A stretch of DNA of 64,000 bases, from contig NZ_JAUOZU010000007.1 of assembly GCF_030551875.1 (NCBI RefSeq), forward strand, positions 496,001 through 560,000. The letters are read 5' to 3'. The notes below the pieces were generated by a model. The model ran no database searches, was not told where the DNA came from, and was given only the letters and a program-made list of their open reading frames with translations. Source of the stretch: Fluviirhizobium alvei (GTDB lineage Bacteria; Pseudomonadota; Alphaproteobacteria; Rhizobiales; Rhizobiaceae). Shown piece after piece: positions 29,902 to 39,987 of this stretch. The translations under genes and the position numbers were made by a program. Position 1 is the first letter of the stretch, and every line of letters begins with the position of its first letter.

Positions 29902-31410
29902 ATGACCAGGGCTCCCGACATCGTCATCATCGGCTCCGGTATCGGTGGCGCAACCATTGCCGCCGGACTTGCCAGGACCGGCGCCAGGATCCTCATTCTG
30001 GAAGCGGGCGATCATTTGATCGACCGACCGGAAAATCGCGACCAGCGCGCCATCTTCCAGCGCGGTTTCTTCCGGCCGAAGGAAGTCTGGTATGAGGCCG
30101 ATGGCGCGCCCTTCAATCCCGGCAACTATTACAATGTCGGCGGCAATTCGAAATTCTATGGCGCCGTCCTGACGCGCTACCGCAAGGAAGATTTCGCCGA
30201 ACTCCGGCATCGCGAAGGTGTTTCGCCCGCCTGGCCGTTCCCCTACGAGGAGCTCGAACCCTGGTATGGCCGCGCCGAGACCCTTTTCAAGGTCCGCGGC
30301 ACCCTGGGGGAGGATCCAACCGAGCCCGAACATTCAACGCCCTACCCCTATCCGCCGGTGCGGGAGGAAAAGGTGATTGCGCGTGTCCGCGCCCGATTGA
30401 AGGCCGCAGGCATGCATCCCTATTCGCTACCGCTTGGCGTCGATATCGATGCCTGGCTCAAGGGTGGCAAAACCCCGTGGGATGCACATCCGCATCGGGC
30501 TGACGGCAAGATGGATGCCGAAACGACAGCACTTGCCGAAGCGCTCAAGCACCCCAATGTCGAACTGATGACCAACGCCCGGGTCGTGCGGCTCGAAACC
30601 GCCACCGACGGCAATCGCATCTCCGGTATTGTCTATCGCAAGGACGGTGCCGAACATCGCCTCAGCCCCCGGCTTGTGGTGCTCTCTGCCGGCGCGGTCC
30701 AATCGGCCGCTCTCCTCCTTCGCTCGGCAAATGAGCACCATCCCCGGGGGCTGGCCAATTCGTCCGATCAGGTCGGTCGCAACTTCATGAACCATAATTC
30801 GAGCGCGGTGCTGGCACTCTCACCCTTCTTCGTCAACCGCTCGACCTACCAGAAGACTTTCGGCTTCAATGACTTCTACCTGTCGGATGGCGCAGGCGGC
30901 CCGCCGCTCGGCAATGTGCAGCTGCTTGGGCGCGTCTCGGGCAAGATCCTGAAAGCCAACATGCCATCAGTGCCCGAATGGCTGCTCAACCGGGTCTCGA
31001 TCCATGCCGTGGATTTTTACGCGATGAGCGAGGACATTCCGCATCCCGAAAGCCGGGTGATGGTCGATGGCGATCGCATCATCCTCAAATGGCACCGCAC
31101 CAACTGGCAGGCCCATCTCGATCTGGTTGCAAAACTGAAGGCCGTGTTGCGCAAGGCCGGCTTCCCGATCGTGCTGTCGCGCGCCTTCGACAAGCGCACA
31201 CCTTCGCACCAGTGCGGCACGATCCGGATTAGCGATGATCCGGGCAAGGCACCGCTCGATATCTGGTGCCGGTCATTCGATCACGCCAATCTTTTCGTCG
31301 TCGATGCAAGCTTCCTGCCGACATCCGCAGCCGTCAATCCTGCCCTGACGATCGCGGCACAGGCGCTACGCGTCGCCGATCATATTGCCAGCAAGGAGTT
31401 CGCGACATGA
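29902..31410 (+). CDS. GMC-family FAD-dependent oxidoreductase 1
   Basis: A 502-residue flavoenzyme. The N-terminal FAD motif is IVIIGSGIGGATIAAGLART and the C-terminus has the GMC His region, with AFDKRTPSHQCGTIRIS and SFLPTSAAVNPALTIAAQAL. It is probably a dehydrogenase of a sugar or sugar derivative taken up by the adjacent importer. I choose the ATG at 29902 after the ATPase gene; longer readings overlap it. Its ATGA overlap with the SDR gene indicates coupling. Confidence 0.88.
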   Translation: MTRAPDIVIIGSGIGGATIAAGLARTGARILILEAGDHLIDRPENRDQRAIFQRGFFRPKEVWYEADGAPFNPGNYYNVGGNSKFYGAVLTRYRKEDFAELRHREGVSPAWPFPYEELEPWYGRAETLFKVRGTLGEDPTEPEHSTPYPYPPVREEKVIARVRARLKAAGMHPYSLPLGVDIDAWLKGGKTPWDAHPHRADGKMDAETTALAEALKHPNVELMTNARVVRLETATDGNRISGIVYRKDGAEHRLSPRLVVLSAGAVQSAALLLRSANEHHPRGLANSSDQVGRNFMNHNSSAVLALSPFFVNRSTYQKTFGFNDFYLSDGAGGPPLGNVQLLGRVSGKILKANMPSVPEWLLNRVSIHAVDFYAMSEDIPHPESRVMVDGDRIILKWHRTNWQAHLDLVAKLKAVLRKAGFPIVLSRAFDKRTPSHQCGTIRISDDPGKAPLDIWCRSFDHANLFVVDASFLPTSAAVNPALTIAAQALRVADHIASKEFAT

Positions 31411-32180
31411 CCGGAAAGCGTCCCGTTGCAATCATCACCGGCGGTCGCCGCGGCATCGGCCTCGGCATTGCCCGCGCGCTCGCCGCCGATGGCTACGACA
31501 TCGCACTCACCGGCATCGGTGCGGCAACCGATGGCGATCCGACATTGACCGAACTGGAAAGGCTCGGCGCCCAATCCATCTATGTCCAGTCGGATCTTGC
31601 CGATCTTTCCTCCCATACAAGGGCTGTCGATACGATCGTCGAACGGTTCGGCCGGATCGACTGTCTCATCAACAATGCCGGTATCGCCTCGGTCGTGCGC
31701 GGTGATTTTCTCGAACTGGATCCGGCCAATTTCGATACGATCGTCGCCACCAACCTGCGCGGAACCATTTTCTTCACCCAGGCCGTCGTCAAAACCATGC
31801 TGTCATCGAAGGCGACAGCTGCCGCCCGCACGATCGTCAACATCACCTCGGTCTCCTCCAGCATGAGTTCGCCGGAACGGATCGACTATTGCGTCACCAA
31901 GGCTGGCCTTTCCGCTTTCTCCCAGGGCCTCGCGCTTCGGCTCGCCGAAACGGGCATCGCCGTTTTCGAGCTTCGCCCGGGCATTATCCGCAGCGACATG
32001 ACCGCCGGCGTCTCTGCCAAATACGATGCGTTGATCGAGGCCGGTCTGGTGCCGATGAAACGGTGGGGCGAACCGGCCGATATCGGCGCCATGGTCAGCG
32101 CGCTGGCCTCGGGCAAGTTCGGTTTTGCGACCGGTTCTGTGATCGATGCCGATGGCGGCCTCTCGATCCCCCGTTTGTGA
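31407..32180 (+). CDS. Short-chain dehydrogenase/reductase (SDR)
   Basis: A 257-residue classical SDR. Cofactor motif IITGGRRGIGLGIARAL, NNAG at about 92-95, catalytic Ser in NITSVSSS and YCVTKAG (Tyr-x-x-x-Lys). The C-terminal VIDADGGLSIPRL is typical of 3-ketoacyl-reductase-like SDRs. AAGGAG lies 8 nt before the ATG at 31407, which overlaps the GMC 1 stop. Together the two oxidoreductases could interconvert keto and hydroxyl positions of one sugar derivative. Confidence 0.92.
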   Translation: MTGKRPVAIITGGRRGIGLGIARALAADGYDIALTGIGAATDGDPTLTELERLGAQSIYVQSDLADLSSHTRAVDTIVERFGRIDCLINNAGIASVVRGDFLELDPANFDTIVATNLRGTIFFTQAVVKTMLSSKATAAARTIVNITSVSSSMSSPERIDYCVTKAGLSAFSQGLALRLAETGIAVFELRPGIIRSDMTAGVSAKYDALIEAGLVPMKRWGEPADIGAMVSALASGKFGFATGSVIDADGGLSIPRL

Positions 32181-32191
32181 CAGGAGTTTTC

Positions 32192-33847
32192 ATGACCTAC
32201 GACTATATCATCACGGGCGCGGGACCGGCTGGCTGCGTGCTTGCGAACCGCCTGACCGAGGATCCGTCCGTCAAGGTGCTGCTGCTCGAAGCGGGCGGCG
32301 GCGACTGGAACCCGCTCTTCCACATGCCGGCCGGTTTCGCCAAGATGACAAAGGGCGTTGCCAGCTGGGGCTGGGAAACCGTGCCGCAGAAACATATGAA
32401 GGGCCGCGTGCTGCGCTATACGCAAGCCAAGGTGATCGGCGGCGGCTCATCGATCAATGCCCAGCTCTATACGCGCGGCAATGCTGCCGATTACGATCTC
32501 TGGGCATCCGAAGAGGGATGCGAAGGCTGGGACTATCGCTCGGTGCTGCCCTATTTCAAGCGTGCCGAGGATAACCAGCGTTTCGCCGATGATTATCACG
32601 GCTATGGCGGTCCGCTCGGCGTTTCGATGCCGGTGTCGCCGCTGCCGATCTGCGACGCCTATATCCGGGCCGGCCAGGAACTCGGCATTCCCTACAACCA
32701 CGATTTCAACGGCCGCCAGCAGGCTGGCGTCGGTTTCTATCAGCTCACCCAGCGCAACCGTCGCCGCTCTTCGGCCTCGCTCGCCTATCTTTCGCCGATC
32801 CGCAATCGCAAGAACCTCACCGTCAGGCTCGGCGCACGTGTTGCGCGGGTGGTACTGGAAGGCAAGCGCGCCACTGGCGTCGAAGTGATCACGGGTTCGG
32901 GCTCCGAGATCATTCGCGCCGAACGCGAGGTCATCGTCTCCTCGGGCGCCATCGGCTCGCCGAAGCTCCTGTTGCAGTCGGGCATCGGTCCGGCCGATCA
33001 TCTGCGCGCGGTCGGCGTCGACGTGCGCCACGATCTGCCGGGCGTTGGCTCCAACATGCAGGATCATCTCGATCTGTTCGTGATTTCGGAATGCACCGGC
33101 GACCACACCTATGACGGCGTCGCAAAGCTGCACCGGACACTCTGGGCCGGCATACAGTATGTACTCTTCCGCACCGGACCTGTCGCCTCCTCCCTCTTCG
33201 AGACCGGCGGCTTCTGGTATGCCGACCCCGATGCACGATCACCCGACATTCAATTCCACCTGGGCCTCGGATCGGGCATCGAGGCCGGCGTCGAGAAACT
33301 AAAAAATGCCGGCGTCACACTGAACTCGGCCTATCTGCATCCGCGCTCGCGTGGAACCGTGCGGCTTCGATCGTCCGATCCGGCTCAGGCGCCGCTGATC
33401 GATCCCAATTACTGGTCCGATCCGCATGATCGCAAGATGTCGATCGAAGGCCTGAAGCTGGCGCGTGAAATCATGCAACAGGCAGCCCTCAAACCCTATG
33501 TGCTGGCCGAGCGCCTGCCGGGACCGAAGGTTATGTCGGACGACGAACTCTTCGATTATGCCTGCGCCAATGCCAAGACCGATCACCATCCGGTCGGCAC
33601 GTGCAGGATCGGCACCGGAGAGGATGCCGTCGTGGGGCTCGATCTCAGGGTGCGGGGCTTGGAGGGCCTGCGCGTCTGTGATAGTTCGGTCATGCCGAGG
33701 GTCCCCTCGTGCAACACCAATGCGCCGACCATCATGGTGGGTGAAAAGGGAGCCGACATCATCCGGGAATTGCCGCCCTTGCCGCCGGCGATTTTCCAGA
33801 ACGAACGCAACGATACCCGTCCGAGAGCCCGAGCAGAGGTCCGCTGA
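32192..33847 (+). CDS. GMC-family oxidoreductase 2 (choline dehydrogenase-like)
   Basis: A 551-residue flavoenzyme. FAD motif YIITGAGPAGCVLANRL, GMC signature 1 around AKVIGGGSSINAQLYTRG (about 73-90), signature 2 SSGAIGSPKLLLQSGIGP and the catalytic C-terminal HHPVGTCRIG and CNTNAPTIMVGEKGAD. It resembles BetA/alcohol dehydrogenases, but the sugar operon context makes choline an unlikely substrate. AGGAG precedes the ATG at 32192. It is 11 bp after the SDR gene. Confidence 0.9.
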   Translation: MTYDYIITGAGPAGCVLANRLTEDPSVKVLLLEAGGGDWNPLFHMPAGFAKMTKGVASWGWETVPQKHMKGRVLRYTQAKVIGGGSSINAQLYTRGNAADYDLWASEEGCEGWDYRSVLPYFKRAEDNQRFADDYHGYGGPLGVSMPVSPLPICDAYIRAGQELGIPYNHDFNGRQQAGVGFYQLTQRNRRRSSASLAYLSPIRNRKNLTVRLGARVARVVLEGKRATGVEVITGSGSEIIRAEREVIVSSGAIGSPKLLLQSGIGPADHLRAVGVDVRHDLPGVGSNMQDHLDLFVISECTGDHTYDGVAKLHRTLWAGIQYVLFRTGPVASSLFETGGFWYADPDARSPDIQFHLGLGSGIEAGVEKLKNAGVTLNSAYLHPRSRGTVRLRSSDPAQAPLIDPNYWSDPHDRKMSIEGLKLAREIMQQAALKPYVLAERLPGPKVMSDDELFDYACANAKTDHHPVGTCRIGTGEDAVVGLDLRVRGLEGLRVCDSSVMPRVPSCNTNAPTIMVGEKGADIIRELPPLPPAIFQNERNDTRPRARAEVR

Positions 33848-33849
33848 AC

Positions 33850-34170
33850 ATGATCCGCCATTGCGTCTTCATCCGCTTCCGCCCAGAAACCTCAGCCGAG
33901 GCAAAAACGGAAATCTACCAGGAAATCAGCGACCTCAAGGACCGACTGCCCGGTATTCTCGCCGTTCATGTCGGTGACAATGTCAGCCCCGAGACCGGCA
34001 TGGACAAAGGTTATGCCGAAGGCTTCATCGTCGATTTCAGCGATGCCGAAAGCCGCGATATCTATCTCGCCGATCCCGGCCACCAGAAAACCGGCGGCAA
34101 GATCGTGGCTGCGGCCATCGACGGTATCGGCGGCATTTTCGTCTATGATATCGAGATCGCCGGGTCCTGA
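33850..34170 (+). CDS. Dabb (stress-responsive alpha/beta barrel) domain protein
   Basis: A 106-residue ferredoxin-like protein starting MIRHCVFIRFRPETSAEAK, with the Dabb pattern of an N-terminal His-containing strand, DKGYAEGFIVDFSDAESRDI and a HQKTGGKI segment. Family members dimerise; some act as small enzymes on polyketide-like or sugar-derived compounds. Here it sits between GMC 2 (2 bp) and the glycerate-kinase-like gene (1 bp) and is surely in the operon. Confidence 0.85.
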   Translation: MIRHCVFIRFRPETSAEAKTEIYQEISDLKDRLPGILAVHVGDNVSPETGMDKGYAEGFIVDFSDAESRDIYLADPGHQKTGGKIVAAAIDGIGGIFVYDIEIAGS

Positions 34171-34171
34171 C

Positions 34172-35434
34172 ATGTCATTGCCGCCGCGCGCCATCCTGAC
34201 ATCCCTTTTCGAGGCGGCCGTGGCGGCCGCTGATCCTTATGCGTCCATCGTCCGGCATCTGCCGGACCGGCCAAAGGGGCGAACCATCGTGGTGGGGGCC
34301 GGCAAGGCGGCAAGCCAGATGGCCGCAGCCTTCGAACGCGCCTGGGATGGACCGGTCGAAGGTCTCGTGGTTGCCCGGCATGGGCCGGTGGAAGCCTGCC
34401 GGCAAATCAAGATCCTGCAGTCGGCACACCCTGTGCCGGATGACGCGGGCCTTGTCGCATCGGACGCCCTGATGCAGACGGTCGAGGGAATGACGTCCGA
34501 TGATCTCGTCGTTGCTCTCATCTCCGGTGGTGGCTCGGCGCTGCTCCCCGCCCCGCCGGTGGGCTTTTCTCTGGCTGATGAAGTAGCCCTCAACCAGGCG
34601 CTGCTGGCCTCCGGCGCCCCCATTTCCGCCATGAACACGCTGCGCAAACATTTTTCCCGCATCAAGGGAGGACGGCTTGCCGCGCGCGCCCATCCGGCCA
34701 AGGTGGTGAGCCTGATCGTTTCGGATGTCCCGGGCGACGATCCCGCCATGGTCGCCTCCGGCCCGACGGTTCCGGATATGACGGATGCCGAAGAGGCGCT
34801 GCGCCTGATCCGGGACTATCGCATCGATCTGCCCGAACCGATCATTGCCAGCATCGCTTCTGCCCAGGCACCGAAACCGTCCGACCCGGTCTTTGCCAAC
34901 AACGAGGTGCATGTGATCGCCTCTGCCCGTGTTTCGCTTGAGGCCGCAGCCGAAAAGGCCCGCGAGCTTGGCCTCACGCCGATGGTCCTGTCGGATTGCA
35001 TCGAAGGTGAGGCGCGCGATGTTGGCCGGGTTCATGCGGCAATTGCCCGCGAATTCGCGCTCCATGGCGCCCCTTCGAGCAAACCGATGGTCCTCATCTC
35101 CGGCGGCGAGACGACGGTGACGATCGGAACCGGTGTTTACGGCAAGGGTGGTCGCAACAGCGAGTTTCTCCTCTCGGCCGCGATCGATCTGCAAGGCATT
35201 GAGAATGTCGTAGCCCTGGCCGCCGATACCGATGGAATCGACGGTTCCGAGACGAACGCCGGTGCTTTCGCCGACGGAACCACGACGGCAAGGATCAGAG
35301 CCGCTGGCGGCGATGCCCGCGCCTATCTCTCTGGACATGACGCATGGTCGGCCTTCCATTGCATCGGCGATCTGTTCGAACCGGGCCCGACAGGCACCAA
35401 TGTCAACGATTTCCGCGCCTTCCTGATTTCCTGA
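34172..35434 (+). CDS. Glycerate 2-kinase / hydroxypyruvate reductase family (MOFRL)
   Basis: A 420-residue protein with an N-terminal DUF4147 domain (about 1-240; TIVVGAGKAASQMAAAFE, LISGGGSALLPAP) and a C-terminal MOFRL domain (about 300-415; MVLISGGETTVTIGTG, GGRNSEFLLSAAIDL). This family phosphorylates D-glycerate to 2-phosphoglycerate and was formerly called TtuD or hydroxypyruvate reductase. As the last gene of the importer/oxidoreductase operon it suggests that the pathway yields glycerate, fed into glycolysis. Confidence 0.9.
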   Translation: MSLPPRAILTSLFEAAVAAADPYASIVRHLPDRPKGRTIVVGAGKAASQMAAAFERAWDGPVEGLVVARHGPVEACRQIKILQSAHPVPDDAGLVASDALMQTVEGMTSDDLVVALISGGGSALLPAPPVGFSLADEVALNQALLASGAPISAMNTLRKHFSRIKGGRLAARAHPAKVVSLIVSDVPGDDPAMVASGPTVPDMTDAEEALRLIRDYRIDLPEPIIASIASAQAPKPSDPVFANNEVHVIASARVSLEAAAEKARELGLTPMVLSDCIEGEARDVGRVHAAIAREFALHGAPSSKPMVLISGGETTVTIGTGVYGKGGRNSEFLLSAAIDLQGIENVVALAADTDGIDGSETNAGAFADGTTTARIRAAGGDARAYLSGHDAWSAFHCIGDLFEPGPTGTNVNDFRAFLIS

Positions 35435-35583
35435 TATCGCGGCATGGAATACCGGCAAGGCTACGACTTGCCGCAGCCCGGCCGGAGGTCACTGTCTTGT
35501 CGTATTGACCTGCCAATGCTAGCCATAGATCGGCAGTCGGGGGAGCATGCCGAAAACCGCAGCGCGCGTCAGGAGACCTGCGA

Positions 35584-37413
35584 ATGGATGATCGGACCGA
35601 TTTCACACCCGTTGCCACGCCGGATATGCAAGCGACGACGACCGTGTCGGCAAACGAACCCTCGCTCCCTGCGCAACCGCCTTCGCCCAACCCGGCTCTA
35701 CCTCTCGAGGACCTGGATCGCGAGATCCATGCATTCGTCGCCAAACTCACCGGCGGCCTGTCGCCGATCGCCATGTATGAGGCCTTTTCCGACTGGATGC
35801 TGCATCTGCTGGCCTCGCCCGGCCGCCAGCAGCAGATCGGCATCAAGGGCACGCAGAAGCTCGTTCGGCTGCAGCATTTCCTGATGACCTGCGCCACATC
35901 TGACAAGCCGGACTGCGTGATCGATCCGCTGCCGCAGGATCACCGTTTCAAGCATGAAGGCTGGAAGCAGTTTCCTTTCAATGTGCTCAGCCAGTCCTTT
36001 CTTCTCACCCAGCAATGGTGGCACAATGCTACGGATTCCATTGCCGGCGTGATGCCCGAGAACCAGCGGCTGGTCGAGTTCTTCGGCCGCCAATGGCTCG
36101 ATGTCTTCTCGCCATCCAACTATCTTCTGACCAATCCGGAAATCCTTGAACGCACGGCCGAAGAACAAGGCGCCAACCTTCTGCGCGGCGCCTCTCACTT
36201 CGCCGAAGATCTGATGCGTCAGGCCACCGGGCAGCCGACCGAGGGCACTGAGGCCTTCAAGCCCGGCGAAACGGTTGCCGTGACACCCGGTGAAGTGATT
36301 TTCCGCAATGATCTGATCGAGCTCATCCAGTACCGGGCGACAACGCCGACGGTGCGGCCGGAACCGGTCCTGATCGTGCCGGCCTGGATCATGAAATACT
36401 ATATCCTGGACTTGTCGCCGGAGAATTCCCTGATCCGCCATCTGGTCGACCAAGGCTTCACGGTCTTTTCGATCTCCTGGCGAAATCCGGACGAAACGGA
36501 TCGCGATATCAGCTTCGACGATTACCGAACCAAGGGCATTCTGGCCGCCCTCGATGCCATCGAGGCCACTGTTCCGGGACAGAAGATCCATGCCACCGGC
36601 TATTGCCTCGGCGGCACCAAACTGGCGATCACAGCTGCCGCGATGGCACGGGATGGCGATGAACGTCTCGCCAGCCTTTCCTTTTTCGCAGCACAGGTGG
36701 ATTTCGAGGAGCCGGGCGAACTCGGCCTTTTCATCACCGAAGGCCAGATCGCCTTTCTCGAAAGCCTGATGTGGCGCGATGGCTATCTCGACCAGAGCCG
36801 CATGGCCGGCGCCTTCCAGATGCTGCGGAGCCAGGACCTGATCTGGTCGCGCATGATCCGCGACTACATGATGGGTGACCGGGCAGCCATGACCGATCTC
36901 ATGGCCTGGAATGCCGATGCCACACGCATGCCCTACCGCATGCATTCGGAATATCTGCGCCATCTTTTCAAGGACAATGAACTGGCCGAGGGCCGCTACA
37001 GGGTGGATGGGCGACCGGTCTATCTCGAAGACATTACTGTGCCGGTCTTTTCGGTGGCAACGGTCTCGGATCATGTCGCGCCCTGGCGGTCGGTCTTCAA
37101 AATGATCCATCTGCTGGACACCGACACGACCTTCGTGCTGACCAGCGGCGGCCATAACGCCGGCATCGTATCCGAGCCCGGCCATCCGCACCGCAGCTAC
37201 CAGACACTGTTTCATCCACATGGCAGCAGAAATCCGGATCCGGACCGGTTCCATGCTGAAGCGCCGCTCCAGGAAGGCTCCTGGTGGCCGCGCTGGACCG
37301 ACTGGCTGAATACGCTCTCCGGTGCCGATGTCGGCTTGCCGCCACTCGGCAATGTCGCGGCCGGCTATCCCATTCTCGGCCCGGCACCGGGAACATATGT
37401 TTTTCAGCGTTGA
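35584..37413 (+). CDS. phaC: Class I poly(3-hydroxyalkanoate) synthase PhaC
   Basis: Polymerises (R)-3-hydroxyacyl-CoA on storage granules. The 609-residue protein has a variable N-terminal region with a Pro-rich stretch (about 15-40) and an alpha/beta-hydrolase catalytic domain with lipase-like box GYCLGG (nucleophile C341), plus VSDHVAPW and SGGHNAGIV carrying the catalytic Asp and His. Class I length and W-rich PWRSVFK/WWPRWTDWL fit. It stands alone, without phaA, phaB or phaR nearby. A gap of 149 bp separates it from the previous gene. Confidence 0.93.
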   Translation: MDDRTDFTPVATPDMQATTTVSANEPSLPAQPPSPNPALPLEDLDREIHAFVAKLTGGLSPIAMYEAFSDWMLHLLASPGRQQQIGIKGTQKLVRLQHFLMTCATSDKPDCVIDPLPQDHRFKHEGWKQFPFNVLSQSFLLTQQWWHNATDSIAGVMPENQRLVEFFGRQWLDVFSPSNYLLTNPEILERTAEEQGANLLRGASHFAEDLMRQATGQPTEGTEAFKPGETVAVTPGEVIFRNDLIELIQYRATTPTVRPEPVLIVPAWIMKYYILDLSPENSLIRHLVDQGFTVFSISWRNPDETDRDISFDDYRTKGILAALDAIEATVPGQKIHATGYCLGGTKLAITAAAMARDGDERLASLSFFAAQVDFEEPGELGLFITEGQIAFLESLMWRDGYLDQSRMAGAFQMLRSQDLIWSRMIRDYMMGDRAAMTDLMAWNADATRMPYRMHSEYLRHLFKDNELAEGRYRVDGRPVYLEDITVPVFSVATVSDHVAPWRSVFKMIHLLDTDTTFVLTSGGHNAGIVSEPGHPHRSYQTLFHPHGSRNPDPDRFHAEAPLQEGSWWPRWTDWLNTLSGADVGLPPLGNVAAGYPILGPAPGTYVFQR

Positions 37414-37430
37414 CGCAACAATCCAACAAA

Positions 37431-37460
37431 AAACAACACAAATGAACATTTATGTTGTTT
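37431..37460. promoter_or_regulatory. AT-rich 13-bp inverted repeat with 4-nt loop (operator or terminator)
   Basis: AAACAACA-C-AAAT (37431-37443) and ATTT-A-TGTTGTTT (37448-37460) pair with a single C/A mismatch around loop GAAC, followed by TT. It could terminate phaC transcription. Its AT-rich arms and position upstream of the dimethylglycine-dehydrogenase-like gene also suit a repressor site. Confidence 0.5.
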
Positions 37461-37565
37461 TTCGCCCCATTCCATTGCAGCATCGCAGCCGGATGAATGC
37501 AGGAAAGGGACCGATCCGATCGGCAACCGGCCGGAATCGATCTCGCAAAGGGGAACTGGCTGAAC

Positions 37566-39977
37566 ATGAAGACTGCAAAGCATTTGATCATCGGCGGTGG
37601 CATGATCGGCTGCTCGATCGCCTACCATCTGGCCCGCAATGGCGAAAAGGATGTGGTTCTCCTGGAAAAGGCAAACCTCACCGAAGGCGCTACCTGGCAC
37701 GCAGCAGGCCTGGTCGGGCAATTGCGATCCTCGCGCAACACCACGCGCATGCTGCAAAAATCGATCGCGCTCTATGACCGGATCGGCGAAGAAACCGGCA
37801 TGGCGACCGACTGGAAGAAGGTCGGCTCGCTGCGGCTTGCTGCCTCGAAGGATCGCATGCTCGAAGTCAAGCGCCTTGCCACGATGGCCGCAAGCTTCGG
37901 GCTGGAACTGCAGGTCGTCACCCCTTCTGAAGCCAAGGACCTGTTCCCCTATATCGAAACGAAGGGGCTTGAAGGCGCCGCCTACATTCCGTCCGACGGC
38001 CATGTCGATCCGGCCAGCCTCTGCCAGGCCGTGGCCGCCGGTGCCCGCCTGCATGGAGCAACGCTCAAACAGGGCGTGAAAGTGCTGGATTTCGAAGTCA
38101 GCAATGGCCGCATTACCCGCGTCATCACCTCAGATGGCGATTATCAGGCCGAAAACATCGTGCTCGCCACCGGCATGTGGAGCCGCGAGATCGGTCGTAA
38201 GCTTGGCATCATGATCCCGGCCTGCGCCGTCGAGCATCAATATATCGTCACCGAACCGATCCCGGGCTTTCCCAAAGATCTGCCGACGCTGCGCGATCCT
38301 GACCGGCTTGTCTATTACAAGCCGGATGCCGGCGGCCGGCTGGTGATCGGCGGCTACGAGGAAGGCACATTGCCCTTCGGCGATGACGGCATTCCCGGTG
38401 AGTTCGTCCGCCAGCTGCTGCCGGAGAATATGGACCGTTTCGCGCCGCTGGCAGAGCTTGCCGGACAGGTGACGCCGATCGTCAACGAAGTTGGCATCCG
38501 CACCGTCATCAACGGTCCGATCCCCTATTCCGCCGATGGCGATTTCGTCATGGGCCGGCCGCCCGGCTTCGACAACCTGATTGTTTCGACCGGTTTCCTC
38601 TACGGCATCGCCGCAGGCGGCGGTGCCGGCGAAATGATCGCCGAATGGATCCTGAATGGCCGGCCGAGCCTCGATCTCTGGCCACTCGATATCCGTCGTT
38701 TCGGCCCCCATCATGGCACCAAGAGTTTCATGTATGCGCGCGCCGTCGAACATTACGCCCATCACTACAAGATGCGCTATCCCGGCAGCGAAAGCGCCGT
38801 TGCCCGCGGCATCCGCCGCAGCCCGCTCTATGAGATCCTCAAGCGCAAGGGTGCCGTTTATGGTTCCCGCAATGGCTGGGAACGTCCTTTGTGGTTTGCG
38901 CCCGAAGGCGTGGAACCGGTCGACCAGCTCGACTATCTCGAGCCGGGCTGGAAGAAATATGCCGCTCTCGAACATAAGGCGATCCGTGAAGGCGTGGCAC
39001 TCATCGACCAGACGAGCTTCTCCAAGTTCGAACTGATCGGCCCCGGCGCGCTTGCCGCCATGCAGAACCTTGCCGTATCCAACATGGACAAGCCGGTTGG
39101 ATCGGTCATCTACACCCAGCTCTGCAACGAGCGCGGCGGCATCGAAGCAGACGTGACGATCACGCGCCTTGGCGAGAACCACTTCTATCTGGTGACAGGC
39201 AGTGCGTTCGGCATCCATGACAGCGACTGGATCCGTCGCAACATGCCCAAAGACGGCTCCGTACATCTGATCGAAGTCACCTCGGCCCGTGCCGTCATCA
39301 ATATCTGCGGACCGAAGGCCCGCGACGTGCTGCAGAGCGTAACGGAAGAAGACATTTCCAACGATGCCTTCCCCTTTGCCACCGCACAGAACATCATTGT
39401 GGGAGCCGCACCAGTTCGCGCCGTGCGTATCGGCTATGTCGGTGAACTCGGCTGGGAACTGCATGTGCCGACAGAATATGCCGCCCATGTCTACGAAACT
39501 CTCGCCAAGGCAGGTCAGGCCCATGGCATCATCGATGTCGGATATCGCACCATCGAATCCCTGCGCGTCGAGAAGGGCTATCTCTACTGGAGTTCGGATA
39601 TCACACCGGACTACACACCCTATGAAGCCGGGCTTGGCGGACGCGTTCATCTGAAATCGAAGGGCGATTTCATCGGGCGGGCTGCGCTCGAAAAACAAAA
39701 AGCCGACGGGATCAAGCGCACGCTCTGCACCTTCGTGGCCGATGGCATGCTGCCCGTCTATGGCGGCGAGACCATCATGCTCGATGGCAAGGTCGTCTCC
39801 CTCGCCTCTGCCGCTTCCTTCGGCCATACGCTGCAGAAGACGATCTTCTACGGTTACCTGCCGGTGGAAATGGCGGATCGGACCGATTTCACGGTCGAGA
39901 CATTCGGCAATATCTATCCGGTTGTCAGGACAAAATCGCCGCTCTACGATCCGGAAAACCTCAGGCTGAAAGCGTAA
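37566..39977 (+). CDS. Dimethylglycine/sarcosine dehydrogenase-like FAD enzyme with GCV_T domain
   Basis: An 803-residue enzyme. The N-terminal DAO-type FAD domain (about 1-370) has HLIIGGGMIGCSIAYHLA and ATWHAAGL, whose H45 matches the covalently flavinylated His of dimethylglycine/sarcosine dehydrogenases. The C-terminal folate-binding aminomethyltransferase-like domain (about 420-800) has VGYVGELGWELHVP and LGGRVHLKSKGDFIGRAAL. It demethylates N-methylated glycines, passing C1 units to tetrahydrofolate. The start at 37566 has AAGGGG about 12 nt upstream. With the choline-kinase-like gene and choline/betaine importer downstream it suggests methylamine-type osmolyte catabolism. Confidence 0.9.
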   Translation: MKTAKHLIIGGGMIGCSIAYHLARNGEKDVVLLEKANLTEGATWHAAGLVGQLRSSRNTTRMLQKSIALYDRIGEETGMATDWKKVGSLRLAASKDRMLEVKRLATMAASFGLELQVVTPSEAKDLFPYIETKGLEGAAYIPSDGHVDPASLCQAVAAGARLHGATLKQGVKVLDFEVSNGRITRVITSDGDYQAENIVLATGMWSREIGRKLGIMIPACAVEHQYIVTEPIPGFPKDLPTLRDPDRLVYYKPDAGGRLVIGGYEEGTLPFGDDGIPGEFVRQLLPENMDRFAPLAELAGQVTPIVNEVGIRTVINGPIPYSADGDFVMGRPPGFDNLIVSTGFLYGIAAGGGAGEMIAEWILNGRPSLDLWPLDIRRFGPHHGTKSFMYARAVEHYAHHYKMRYPGSESAVARGIRRSPLYEILKRKGAVYGSRNGWERPLWFAPEGVEPVDQLDYLEPGWKKYAALEHKAIREGVALIDQTSFSKFELIGPGALAAMQNLAVSNMDKPVGSVIYTQLCNERGGIEADVTITRLGENHFYLVTGSAFGIHDSDWIRRNMPKDGSVHLIEVTSARAVINICGPKARDVLQSVTEEDISNDAFPFATAQNIIVGAAPVRAVRIGYVGELGWELHVPTEYAAHVYETLAKAGQAHGIIDVGYRTIESLRVEKGYLYWSSDITPDYTPYEAGLGGRVHLKSKGDFIGRAALEKQKADGIKRTLCTFVADGMLPVYGGETIMLDGKVVSLASAASFGHTLQKTIFYGYLPVEMADRTDFTVETFGNIYPVVRTKSPLYDPENLRLKA

Positions 39978-39987
39978 GGGGATCCGG

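Noticed and set aside
35698-37449. 583-codon open frame opposite phaC
   Set aside because: Shadow frame; phaC has the GYCLGG box and full class I length.
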